NCBI GenBank assembly: GCA_020026275.1
Contig: JAHHQQ010000004.1
Coordinates: forward strand, 1 to 64,000
DNA: 64,000 nucleotides
Direction: 5' to 3'
DNA from: Bacteroidales bacterium
GTDB lineage: Bacteria; Bacteroidota; Bacteroidia; Bacteroidales; UBA932
The notes below the pieces were generated by a model. The model was not told the origin of the DNA, made no database searches, and saw only the letters and a list, made by a program, of their open reading frames with translations. Below are positions 52,389 to 60,548 of the stretch, piece after piece. How positions within the stretch are numbered: the stretch's first letter is position 1; each line of letters begins with the position of its first letter. The position numbers were made by a program, and so were the translations under genes.

Positions 52389-52810
52389 TATAAATTTTCT
52401 CTAGTTAAGAGATATTGGTTCTCTTTCGTCCTCATCATCGCAATATCCTCATCGCAATGATCATCATAGCCGATCAAATGAAGAAGTCCATGAACAATGA
52501 CCCGATTCAGCTCATTTTCAAATCCGGTTTCAAAATCTTCTGCATTTGCCCTTACACAATCCACACTTATGAACAGATCCCCTGAAAGGACATTCCCCTC
52601 ACAGTAATCAAAAGTAATGATATCAGTATAATAGTTGTGCTGGAGATATTTTCTGTTCACTTCCAACAAATAAGGGTCTGAACAGAAAATGATATTGATC
52701 TGTCCCAAGGTCCTACCCTCATTCAAAGCCACTTCCTTCAACCATCTGGAGGTAATTCTTCTCTTTCCTTTGAAATCAAAGGAACAGTCTTCATTGAAAT
52801 AAGATACCAT
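52388..52810 (-). CDS. ybeY: Endoribonuclease YbeY, rRNA maturation factor
   Basis: 140 residues from ATG 52810 (MVSYFNEDCSF); a longer frame reaches 52846, but that start would sit at or before the transcription start. UPF0054 metalloprotein with the zinc motif HGLLHLIGYDDH and ITFDYCEGNVLSGDLFI upstream. Involved in 16S rRNA 3' end maturation and quality control. Coupled to mnmG by a one-base overlap. Confidence 0.93.
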   Translation of the reverse strand: MVSYFNEDCSFDFKGKRRITSRWLKEVALNEGRTLGQINIIFCSDPYLLEVNRKYLQHNYYTDIITFDYCEGNVLSGDLFISVDCVRANAEDFETGFENELNRVIVHGLLHLIGYDDHCDEDIAMMRTKENQYLLTRENL

Positions 52811-52826
52811 AAATCTTCGTATTAAA

Positions 52827-52844
52827 GGACAGGAAAACCTGTCC
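52827..52844 (-). promoter_or_regulatory. 5' leader hairpin of ybeY-mnmG
   Basis: GGACAGG (52827-52833) and CCTGTCC (52838-52844) form a perfect 7-bp stem with an AAAA loop (TTTT on the transcript strand). It is the first structure of the ybeY transcript and might stabilise the 5' end. Confidence 0.5.
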
Positions 52845-52854
52845 AACTTATATA

Positions 52855-52887
52855 CAAAGTTACAAAAAGTTTGAACACCTTACCAAA
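52855..52887 (-). promoter_or_regulatory. Promoter of ybeY-mnmG
   Basis: On the minus strand TTTG (52887-52884), 21-base spacer, TAACTTTG (52862-52855). Confidence 0.6.
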
Positions 52888-52896
52888 ATATTGGTA
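52881..52896. promoter_or_regulatory. Palindrome spanning the -33 regions of divergent ybeY and tonB-like promoters
   Basis: TACCAAAATATTGGTA: TACCAA and TTGGTA form a perfect inverted repeat around AATA. It covers the -33 TTTG of the leftward promoter and the TTG of the rightward one, so it is a candidate operator. Confidence 0.45.
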
Positions 52897-52921
52897 ATCA
52901 ATACAAAAATGATTATATTTA
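52891..52921 (+). promoter_or_regulatory. Promoter of the TonB-like gene
   Basis: TTGG at 52891, about 20-base spacer, TATATTTA (52914-52921), 7 of 8 to the -7 pattern. Confidence 0.5.
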
Positions 52922-52955
52922 CATCGCAAATCGAAATTAGCATAATTTTAAAATT

Positions 52956-53648
52956 ATGGAACTTAAGAAGTCACCTAAAGCGAGTCTTGAAAACAAGAGA
53001 CTCCTTTTCGTAGAGATTGGTCTAATTCTCTCACTTTCTGCAGTTTACATTGCGTTCAACTGGAGTTCGAGAGAAACCAATGTAGTAGAGCTGGCTGACA
53101 ACAACCAGGTAGTGGAAGTGGAAGATATGGTACCTATTACCGAATCTACCCCACCACCACCACCAGAGGTAGCTCCAAAGATTCCTGTTCTTTCCGATGA
53201 AATCACCATCATTGATGACAACATCGAGATTGATGACAGTTTCCTCAGTCTTGAAGACGATTCCAGCATGGGTGTCGAAATTATGGATTATGTAGAGGAA
53301 GTTGAAGAAGAAGTCGTGGAAGAAGAGGCTATTCCGTTCCAGCTCGTAGAAGAAAAACCATCTTTCAATGGCGGTGATGCCAACGAATTCTCAAAATGGG
53401 TAAACTCCAGACTTGTTTATCCGGAGATCGCAAAAGAAAATGGTATTCAGGGTCGTGTAACCCTCATGTTTACTGTACTTGCTGACGGTACCGTCGCAAA
53501 AGTAAAGGTATTGAGAGGTGTTGACTCCTCATTGGACAAAGAGGCTGTGAGAGTGGTTTCAAGCTCACCTAAATGGAAACCAGGTAAGCAGAGAGACCGT
53601 GCAGTGCCGGTAACTTATACCTTCCCTGTAATCTTCCAGCTCCGATAG
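52956..53648 (+). CDS. TonB-like energy transducer
   Basis: 230 residues. One N-terminal membrane anchor (LLFVEIGLILSLSAVYIAFNW), a short proline run (STPPPPPEVAPKIP), an acidic periplasmic linker (residues about 75-125), and a C-terminal TonB domain (VYPEIAKENGIQGRVTLMF then KWKPGKQRDRAVPVTYTFP). It would transmit the proton-motive force to outer-membrane TonB-dependent transporters. The linker is acidic rather than the long proline-lysine arm of classical TonB. ExbB/ExbD genes are not adjacent. Confidence 0.92.
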   Translation: MELKKSPKASLENKRLLFVEIGLILSLSAVYIAFNWSSRETNVVELADNNQVVEVEDMVPITESTPPPPPEVAPKIPVLSDEITIIDDNIEIDDSFLSLEDDSSMGVEIMDYVEEVEEEVVEEEAIPFQLVEEKPSFNGGDANEFSKWVNSRLVYPEIAKENGIQGRVTLMFTVLADGTVAKVKVLRGVDSSLDKEAVRVVSSSPKWKPGKQRDRAVPVTYTFPVIFQLR

Positions 53649-53669
53649 ATCAAGACCTGAAGGATTAAC

Positions 53670-53701
53670 GAGGCTGACCTTTTACAGGCCAGCCTTTTTT
53701 T
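53670..53701 (+). terminator. Terminator of the TonB-like gene
   Basis: AGGCTGACC and GGCCAGCCT pair with one A-C mismatch, followed by T7. Confidence 0.75.
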
Positions 53702-53712
53702 AAAATGATCAC

Positions 53713-54903
53713 ATGACAATTCAAGAAAAAAAACAAGAAAAAGCTGTCTTCGTAAGTATCATCAAAACAGGTGATGACGAACGTAAAGTACATGAATACC
53801 TGGATGAACTGGAATTTCTGGCTGAAACAGCTGGAGCATATGGAGACAAGAAGTTTGTCCAGCGATTGGACAGACCGGAAAGTGCCACATATATCCGTAG
53901 TGGAAAATTGCAGGAAATAGCAGACTATTGCGAAGAAAACGAAATAAATTATGTAATCTTTGATGATGAACTGACCGGTATCCAACAAAGGAATATAGAG
54001 AAGGTGATCAAATCCAGCTATGTCATTGACCGCACCAGTCTCATTTTGGAGATTTTCGCACAAAGGGCCAAAACTTCCTATGCCAAAATGCAGGTGGAAC
54101 TGGCTCGATACAACTATATGTTGCCAAGACTGGCCGGCATGTGGACCCACTTGGAAAGACAGCGAGGCGGTATGGGAACACGAGGCGGTATGGGTGAAAC
54201 TCAGATTGAAATTGACCGTCGTATCGTCAAAGAAAGAATTACCAGATTAAAAGAACAGCTCAAGAAAGTGGACAAACAGATGGCCACCCAGAGAGGGAAC
54301 AGAGGTCAGATGGTAAGGCTTTCACTGGTCGGTTATACCAATGTAGGAAAGAGCACTTTGATGAATCTTCTTTCCAAAAGTCAAGTATTTGCCGAAAACA
54401 AGTTGTTTGCCACACTTGACACCACCGTCAGAAAGGTCGTAATAGGCAATGTGCCGTTCTTGTTGAGCGATACGGTAGGATTTATCAGAAAACTGCCTAC
54501 ACAGCTCATAGAAGCCTTCAAAAGCACCTTGGACGAGGTACGAGAAGCAGACATTCTAGTTCACGTAGTAGATATTTCCGCACCTGACTTTGAAGAACAG
54601 ATGTCCATTGTAGAAAATACACTTGAGGAAATTGGCGCCAAAGAAAAACCTATCTATATAATATTCAACAAGATAGATCAATATCGATACGAAGAATATG
54701 ATGAATTCTCTCTCGAACCAAAAACAAAGGCCAATCGTTCAATAGAAGAATTGAAAAACAGTTGGATTGCGAAAGAGAAGACTCCGTGCATCTTCATTTC
54801 CGCCAAGGAGAAGATCAACATCGACAAATTGAAGAGCGACATCTACAAGATGGTAGCAGAAATCCATGCCGGCCGTTATCCGTTCAACAATTTTCTTTGG
54901 TAA
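53713..54903 (+). CDS. hflX: GTPase HflX
   Basis: Ribosome-associated GTPase that splits or rescues stalled ribosomes. 396 residues. N-terminal HflX domain with glycine-rich RGGMGTRGGMGETQIEID near 151-168, a coiled coil (RITRLKEQLKKVDKQM), then the G domain with G1 GYTNVGKST at 207-215, G3 DTVGFIRKLP and G4 FNKID. It begins 12 bases after the terminator of the TonB-like gene, and no clear promoter of its own is seen, so it may depend on readthrough. Confidence 0.95.
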   Translation: MTIQEKKQEKAVFVSIIKTGDDERKVHEYLDELEFLAETAGAYGDKKFVQRLDRPESATYIRSGKLQEIADYCEENEINYVIFDDELTGIQQRNIEKVIKSSYVIDRTSLILEIFAQRAKTSYAKMQVELARYNYMLPRLAGMWTHLERQRGGMGTRGGMGETQIEIDRRIVKERITRLKEQLKKVDKQMATQRGNRGQMVRLSLVGYTNVGKSTLMNLLSKSQVFAENKLFATLDTTVRKVVIGNVPFLLSDTVGFIRKLPTQLIEAFKSTLDEVREADILVHVVDISAPDFEEQMSIVENTLEEIGAKEKPIYIIFNKIDQYRYEEYDEFSLEPKTKANRSIEELKNSWIAKEKTPCIFISAKEKINIDKLKSDIYKMVAEIHAGRYPFNNFLW

Positions 54904-54925
54904 CCCTCCCGACAGGATAATATAT

Positions 54926-54959
54926 AAAGAAAGACCAGTCTCTGACTGGTCTTTCTTTA
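54926..54959. terminator. Bidirectional terminator between hflX and frdB
   Basis: AAAGAAAGACCAGTC pairs with GACTGGTCTTTCTTT around TCT. Confidence 0.9.
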
Positions 54960-54974
54960 TTGTTCGCAGTAATC

Positions 54975-55754
54975 TTATTCGCTGAATTTAGCTTTGAGGA
55001 ACTCTCTGTTGAGACGTGCAATATGCTCAACGGAGATTCCCTTAGGACATTCCATTTCACACGCACGAGTATTGGTACAGTTACCAAATCCAAGTTCATC
55101 CATCTTGGCAACCATAGCACGAGCCCTTCTTGCAGCCTCCGGCCTACCCTGTGGCAACAGGGCCAATGAACTTACTCTTGCTCCTACGAACAACATGGCA
55201 GAACCATTCTTACAAGTTGCCACGCATGCGCCACAACCGATACATGCAGCTGCATCCATACTGGATTCTGCCTGATCATGGGGAATGAGAGAATTGTTGG
55301 AATCCTGTGCGGAACCTGTTCTAACAGAAATAAAACCACCTGCCTGAAGAATCTTGTCAAATGCAGTACGGTCCACAACAAGGTCTTTAATTACTGGAAA
55401 ACCTGAACTTCTCCATGGCTCTACAGTAATGGTAGCACCATCCTTGAAGTTACGCATGAACAGCTGGCAGGTAGTGACGTGACCGTCTGGACCATGCGCA
55501 CGACCATCAATATAGAGTGAGCAAGCGCCGCAGATACCCTCGCGGCAGTCGTGGTCGAATGAAACAGGACCACTGCTCTGACATCCCTTATCAACAGCTA
55601 CAGGATCCATACCTTCTCTAATGAGCTGCTCGTTCAAAATGTCAAGCATTTCAAGAAAAGAAGCATCTTCCTCTATACCGGTAATGTGATAAGTCTCAAA
55701 ATGTCCTTTTGCTTTTGCGTTTTTCTGACGCCATATTTTAAGATTGAAATCCAT
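54975..55754 (-). CDS. frdB: Succinate dehydrogenase/fumarate reductase iron-sulfur subunit
   Basis: 259 residues. Three Fe-S cluster motifs are visible: [2Fe-2S] at Cys70, Cys75, Cys78 and Cys96 (DCREGICGAC, TTC), then CIGCGACVATC and the C-terminal NCTNTRACEMECPKGI. It passes electrons between the flavoprotein and quinones at the inner membrane; in anaerobic Bacteroidales this is mainly fumarate respiration to succinate. Seven bases after frdA. Confidence 0.95.
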   Translation of the reverse strand: MDFNLKIWRQKNAKAKGHFETYHITGIEEDASFLEMLDILNEQLIREGMDPVAVDKGCQSSGPVSFDHDCREGICGACSLYIDGRAHGPDGHVTTCQLFMRNFKDGATITVEPWRSSGFPVIKDLVVDRTAFDKILQAGGFISVRTGSAQDSNNSLIPHDQAESSMDAAACIGCGACVATCKNGSAMLFVGARVSSLALLPQGRPEAARRARAMVAKMDELGFGNCTNTRACEMECPKGISVEHIARLNREFLKAKFSE

Positions 55755-55761
55755 AGCCTAA

Positions 55762-57708
55762 TTAGTCTTTATAGTTTCTGGTAGCCACCTTGATGTTTTC
55801 GTATACGAGAGGTTCCTTGTGTAGTTCCGGCTCCACATTTTCTCCCTTGTATTCCCAAGCGGCGACATACATGTAATTCTCGTCATCACGTTTTGCTTCT
55901 CCCTCAGGTGTCTGACTCTCGATACGGAAGTGACCGCCACAAGACTCATTCCTGTTCAAAGCATCACGGGCCATGAGTTCACCGATTTCAAGGAAATCAG
56001 CAAGTCTCAAAGCTTTTTCCAATTCCTGGTTGAACTCGCCGTTCTCCCCTGGAACATAGACATCTGACCAGAACTCCTTTTTCAAGGCCTGGATCTGCTG
56101 GATACCCACTTTCAAACTTTCAGCCTCACGAGCCATACCTACATGCTCCCACATGATATGACCGAGTTTCTTGTGAAGAGAATCGACTGTCTGCTTGCCC
56201 TTGATGGCGAAGAGCTTTTCAATCTTAGCCTTGACTTCAGCTTCAGCCTTGTCAAATTCAGGGGCAGAAGTATCTGTCTTAGGCTCTGCAAACTTGTGGG
56301 AAAGATAATCTCCAATCGTGATAGGAAGGATGAAATATCCGTCAGCAAGACCCTGCATAAGAGCAGAAGCTCCCAAACGGTTTCCACCATGATCTGAGAA
56401 GTTGGCTTCACCAATAGCATATAGGCCAGGGATAGTGGTCTGAAGATCGTAATCTACCCAGATACCACCCATTGTGTAATGGATTGCAGGATAGATCATC
56501 ATAGGCTCCTTCCATGGGCTGGATGCTGTGATCTTCTCATACATTTCGAAGAGGTTGCCATAACGCTCCGCTACTCTCTGGTGACCTAGACGGGCGATTG
56601 CATCCTTGAAGTCAAGGAATACGGCAAGACCTGTCTCATTTACACCATAGCCGGCATCACATCTTTCTTTGGCGGCTCTTGATGCCACGTCACGTGGAAC
56701 CAGGTTACCGAAAGCAGGATAACGACGCTCAAGATAGTAATCCCTATCTTCTTCAGGAATCTGAGAAGGCTTGATCTCGTGTTTACGGAGTTTGTCCACA
56801 TCTTCCTTCTTCTTAGGAACCCAGATTCTACCATCATTACGGAGAGACTCTGACATCAATGTCAGCTTACTCTGCTGCTCACCATGAACTGGAATACAGG
56901 TAGGGTGGATCTGAGCGAAACAAGGATTTGCAAAGTAAGCACCCTTCTTGTAGCACTGCCATGCAGCAGAACCATTACTGTTCATTGCATTAGTTGAGAG
57001 GAAATAAGTGTTTCCATAACCACCGGTAGCAAGAACCACTGCATGTGCTCCGAATCTTTCTATTTCACCAGTCACAAGATTACGGGTAATGATACCTTTT
57101 GCCTCCCCATTGATAATGACAAGATCAAGCATTTCGTGACGTGGATAACTCTTGACAGTACCAGCTGCAATTTCCTTATTCAATGAAGCATATGCCCCCA
57201 AAAGCAGCTGCTGTCCGGTTTGCCCCCTAGCGTAGAATGTACGGCTTACCTGTACACCTCCGAAAGAACGATTGGCAAGATATCCGCCATATTCTCTAGC
57301 GAATGGAACACCCTGCGCCACGCACTGGTCAATGATAGCTGAACTGACTTCTGCGAGACGATATACGTTCGCTTCACGGCTACGATAGTCACCACCCTTG
57401 ATTGTGTCATAGAAAAGACGATAGATGGAATCATTATCGTTCTGGTAGTTCTTCGCTGCATTGATACCACCTTGAGCCGCAATAGAATGTGCTCTACGTG
57501 GAGAATCGCTGATACAGAAAACCTTCACATTATAACCAAGTTCTCCCAGGCTGGCAGCTGCAGATGCGCCACCGAGTCCTGTTCCAACTACTATAATTTC
57601 AAGTTTCCTTTTGTTGTTAGGACTGACAAGACGAATTTCTGACTTACGTTTGGTCCATTTTTCTGCCAAAGGTCCGTCAGGAATTTTTGAGTTAAATTTA
57701 TCGGCCAT
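55762..57708 (-). CDS. frdA: Succinate dehydrogenase/fumarate reductase flavoprotein subunit
   Basis: 648 residues. FAD fold VVGTGLGGASAAASLGELG, FAD-linking region SIAAQGGINAAKNYQND, and the active site around FAQIHPTCIPVHGEQQSKL; GEANFSDHGGNRLGASALM near the FAD C-terminal side. Length and composition fit the Bacteroidales enzyme whose operon is normally frdC-frdA-frdB; here no cytochrome b subunit gene precedes it: 82 noncoding bases separate it from an unrelated hydrolase gene. Confidence 0.95.
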   Translation of the reverse strand: MADKFNSKIPDGPLAEKWTKRKSEIRLVSPNNKRKLEIIVVGTGLGGASAAASLGELGYNVKVFCISDSPRRAHSIAAQGGINAAKNYQNDNDSIYRLFYDTIKGGDYRSREANVYRLAEVSSAIIDQCVAQGVPFAREYGGYLANRSFGGVQVSRTFYARGQTGQQLLLGAYASLNKEIAAGTVKSYPRHEMLDLVIINGEAKGIITRNLVTGEIERFGAHAVVLATGGYGNTYFLSTNAMNSNGSAAWQCYKKGAYFANPCFAQIHPTCIPVHGEQQSKLTLMSESLRNDGRIWVPKKKEDVDKLRKHEIKPSQIPEEDRDYYLERRYPAFGNLVPRDVASRAAKERCDAGYGVNETGLAVFLDFKDAIARLGHQRVAERYGNLFEMYEKITASSPWKEPMMIYPAIHYTMGGIWVDYDLQTTIPGLYAIGEANFSDHGGNRLGASALMQGLADGYFILPITIGDYLSHKFAEPKTDTSAPEFDKAEAEVKAKIEKLFAIKGKQTVDSLHKKLGHIMWEHVGMAREAESLKVGIQQIQALKKEFWSDVYVPGENGEFNQELEKALRLADFLEIGELMARDALNRNESCGGHFRIESQTPEGEAKRDDENYMYVAAWEYKGENVEPELHKEPLVYENIKVATRNYKD

Positions 57709-57790
57709 TTTATAGTAATTAAGAAATTATATCTAAAATCCAATTTTGTCTGCAATTTTAAGCATTTTTATGCAAAAGAGCAATTAATTT

Positions 57791-58882
57791 TCACTCGTTT
57801 AAGAAATCCTTGCCATATAGTTCATAGACATCCTTTAGGAATTGATTATATTCCTTAACATATTTTTCCATTTCTATACGACCAGAAGCCCATTTTGAGA
57901 AGATTTCATCAAACCGAAGAGCGATTTTTCCTTCAATTTGAAGAATCGATTCTTTTTTATCTGAACCTTTGAAATTCAAAGCGTTGTCACAAAATTCCGC
58001 ATGTGCAGATTTTTCCGACGACCTCACATACCAAGGCAAATAATCCGCATCCAACACCATCAAAGGAATCGTCACGGTCGTCTCTGGATACCCCAATGCC
58101 GTCCACATAACTGTATGTAAAGGAAGTTCGCCTTTCGACACTCCCTCAAACACCACCGAAGCGGAAGTAATGTCCCTCAATATCGGAGCTCCGCTTCTGG
58201 TTACATGATCAATCAGCCACATCGGATCAATGTCCAATCGGCCAATCTCTGTTCTTGGAGCAGAACACATGATTTTACCAGCTCTTTCGAATCGATCCAC
58301 CCCTTTTCTGTCCGCCACTCTTCCCGTCGCAGTGAAATTGGTAACGACCCGATACCCGCAATCAATGGCATTTACATCAAACTTGGTCCAAGACCAGTTG
58401 TCAACTTCATAATAGGCCGCTCCGCCCTCCGCATCTATCACACCAAAATTAGTTTCAGCCCCCAGCGGTCTGGAAAGCGTATCCAGAAAATTTTCAAAAT
58501 CTTGCAGGTTTCCGCAACACCCCAAGGCACGGTACATTATGACACCCTCCTTATCCATCATCTCCTCAGGCACATCATCATCCTTCAGATCATAGGTAGC
58601 AGTGTTCATAATGCAGAACCCGGCATCATTTGTTCCAGACCATATTTCACCTTTCTCGATAGAAGAATTGACCAAACCGATAAACGTATATTTTTTACCT
58701 TGATACCATTCCATCTTATTGTCAAGAAATCCTGTATCCCGATGCTTCAGCATAAGCGGTTTTCCATTGGCCGTCATACGCCCCGATACAATAACGGAAG
58801 TACCCCCCCAAGCATGGCTTGAAAAAACAAAGAAAGAAGCAATGAAATCCCTATCCGAAAACCTTTTCCAATAGAGATACAA
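57791..58882 (-). CDS. C45-like Ntn-hydrolase family protein, 5' end out of frame with its signal peptide
   Basis: The mature region (from TSVIVSGRMTANGKPLMLKH) resembles Bacteroidota linear-amide hydrolases of the C45 acyltransferase type: KHRDTGF, GTNDAGFCIMNT, ALGCCGNLQDFENFLD. The only start in this frame is a poor TTG at 58882. In the neighbouring frame an ATG-rich leader (58931-58810) encodes a good signal peptide (MTLCISIGKGFRIGISLLL then SLFFQAM), and the two frames would join if the G7 tract at 58803-58809 had eight (or five) G. The expected nucleophile Cys just before TS is Gly here. So the gene is phase-variable, recently broken, or contains an assembly error. Confidence 0.7.
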   Translation of the reverse strand: MYLYWKRFSDRDFIASFFVFSSHAWGGTSVIVSGRMTANGKPLMLKHRDTGFLDNKMEWYQGKKYTFIGLVNSSIEKGEIWSGTNDAGFCIMNTATYDLKDDDVPEEMMDKEGVIMYRALGCCGNLQDFENFLDTLSRPLGAETNFGVIDAEGGAAYYEVDNWSWTKFDVNAIDCGYRVVTNFTATGRVADRKGVDRFERAGKIMCSAPRTEIGRLDIDPMWLIDHVTRSGAPILRDITSASVVFEGVSKGELPLHTVMWTALGYPETTVTIPLMVLDADYLPWYVRSSEKSAHAEFCDNALNFKGSDKKESILQIEGKIALRFDEIFSKWASGRIEMEKYVKEYNQFLKDVYELYGKDFLNE

Positions 58883-58886
58883 AGAG

Positions 58887-58931
58887 TCATTTTTCCAGTC
58901 ATTTTTCCAGTCATTTTTCCAGTCATTTTTC
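58887..58931 (-). repeat. 12-bp tandem repeat reiterating a start codon
   Basis: TCATTTTTCCAG on the + strand occurs three times plus a partial fourth. On the gene strand each unit reads GAAAAATGACTG, so an ATG with purine-rich upstream sequence is repeated four times in one frame (peptide KMTGKMTGKMTGKMT). It sits at the 5' end of the hydrolase gene. Confidence 0.85.
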
Positions 58932-59171
58932 TAAAAATTTCCACCCAAAATCTCCCCATTTTTCAGCACTCGGTTTTCTTCGCTTTTTCCACTTTTTCCG
59001 AGTATTATTTTCTCCCTGCCCTCCCACTTTCCCCATACAGAATTTCTGCCGATTTCATCTCAGATTGCTCCGCCAAAAAAAATGAAAATCCCGACTACCC
59101 GCCGATCTTGATTTCCTCGGAAAACTTCGTCATCAAGCAATCGGAAAATCCCTGTTTCCACTCTGGAAAAG

Positions 59172-60227
59172 CTAGTCAAAAAGCGTTCCTTCTTCTGCAG
59201 CCCCACCCTCAAAAATCAGGCTTCCGGAAAGATACTTTTCCAAGCCAAGATGATGGTATGCCAACTCGGTTGCGACACGTCCTCTCGGAGTCCTTTGAAT
59301 GAATCCTTCCTTGATAAGGAAAGGCTCGTAAACCTCTTCAACAGTTCCAGTATCTTCCCCGACCGCAGTGGCAATCGTATTGGCACCTACCGGCCCCCCC
59401 TTGAACTTTGTGATGATGGTATGGAGAATTTTATTGTCTATCTGATCCAGACCTCTCCGGTCAATATTCAGGGCATCCAGAGAAAACTGCGCGATCTTCA
59501 GGTCGATATGACCGTCCCCCATAACCTGCGCAAAATCTCTCACTCTCTTCAAGAGCGCATTCGCGATACGAGGAGTACCACGACTTCTCAGAGCAATCTC
59601 TTTCGCAGCTTCCACCTCAATCTCCACTTTAAGTATCATAGCGCTTCTCTCTATGATTCTGATCAATTCACTCACATCATAATATTCGAGTGCGAACGTA
59701 ATGCCAAACCTGGCACGCAAAGGAGCAGTTAACAAGCCACTTCTGGTAGTAGCTCCCACCAGAGTGAAAGGATTGAGAGAAATACGGACAGATCGGGCTC
59801 CCGGGCCCTTGTCGATCATAATGTCAATCACGTAGTCTTCCATTGCAGAATACAGATATTCTTCTACTTCCGGAGAAAGTCTATGTATTTCATCTATAAA
59901 CAGTACATCCCCTTCATCTAAAGAGGTAAGTAAACCAGCCAAATCACCTGGTTTATCTAGTACTGGACCGGAAGTGACCTTCATGTTCACCCCCAGTTCA
60001 TTGGCTATGATATGAGCCAGCGTGGTCTTTCCAAGACCAGGAGGGCCATGGAAAAGAACATGATCCAAAGACTCTCCACGCATTTTTGCGGCCTTTATAA
60101 ATACTTTGAGATTGGATATGATCTTGGCCTGACCTGTGAAATCCTGTAATTCTTGTGGCCTGATGATACCTTCAAGGTCTTTATCCTTTTCACTGTTCCC
60201 TGTATGAGGATTGAATGATTCTGTCAT
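59172..60227 (-). CDS. ruvB: Holliday junction branch migration helicase RuvB
   Basis: 351 residues. Begins with RPQELQDFTGQAKIISNLK; Walker A GPPGLGKTTLAH; Walker B DEGDVLFIDEIHRL; arginine-finger region TTRSGLLTAPLRARFG; C-terminal winged helix with EPFLIKEGFIQRTPRGRVAT. Drives branch migration with RuvA. It is transcribed leftward away from the AT-rich gap that precedes mfd. Confidence 0.97.
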   Translation of the reverse strand: MTESFNPHTGNSEKDKDLEGIIRPQELQDFTGQAKIISNLKVFIKAAKMRGESLDHVLFHGPPGLGKTTLAHIIANELGVNMKVTSGPVLDKPGDLAGLLTSLDEGDVLFIDEIHRLSPEVEEYLYSAMEDYVIDIMIDKGPGARSVRISLNPFTLVGATTRSGLLTAPLRARFGITFALEYYDVSELIRIIERSAMILKVEIEVEAAKEIALRSRGTPRIANALLKRVRDFAQVMGDGHIDLKIAQFSLDALNIDRRGLDQIDNKILHTIITKFKGGPVGANTIATAVGEDTGTVEEVYEPFLIKEGFIQRTPRGRVATELAYHHLGLEKYLSGSLIFEGGAAEEGTLFD

Positions 60228-60276
60228 ATGTAAGATGGGTTTATTAACTTTTGATACTTGAACAAAAACTATAATA

Positions 60277-60284
60277 CAAATATA
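60277..60284 (-). promoter_or_regulatory. -7 box of ruvB promoter
   Basis: Minus strand TATATTTG, 49 bases before the ruvB ATG, inside the AT-rich stretch. Confidence 0.55.
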
Positions 60285-60533
60285 TATAATTTAAAAGAAT
60301 ATATAGTAATAGTATATATAATGATGTTAATATCTTGATAACTATATTGAACGTATTGATTTTCAGTTATATAGCCTGTGTGTAAAATGTGTATTACCCT
60401 GTTATGAACCTAAAAATAACGTGTGGATGGAGAATTTGGAAATTTCAAATTCGATTTTGCTGTATAAAATTATGTTATGATGAAAATTTAGTTATTATTT
60501 GTTATAAACATGGTTATTCACAGGTTTTCAACA

Positions 60534-60541
60534 TATATTTG
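60534..60541 (+). promoter_or_regulatory. -7 box of mfd promoter, flanked by DnaA boxes
   Basis: TATATTTG ends 7 bases before the chosen mfd ATG. Exact DnaA-box 9-mers lie on both sides (60514-60522 and 60550-60558), so DnaA binding would occlude this promoter. Confidence 0.6.
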
Positions 60542-60548
60542 CACTGAA

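Noticed and set aside
56686..56705. CACGTGGAAC in frdA, resembling half of parS
   Set aside because: Only the right half matches; the left half (CACGT) does not fit TGTTC, and the bases are ordinary frdA codons.
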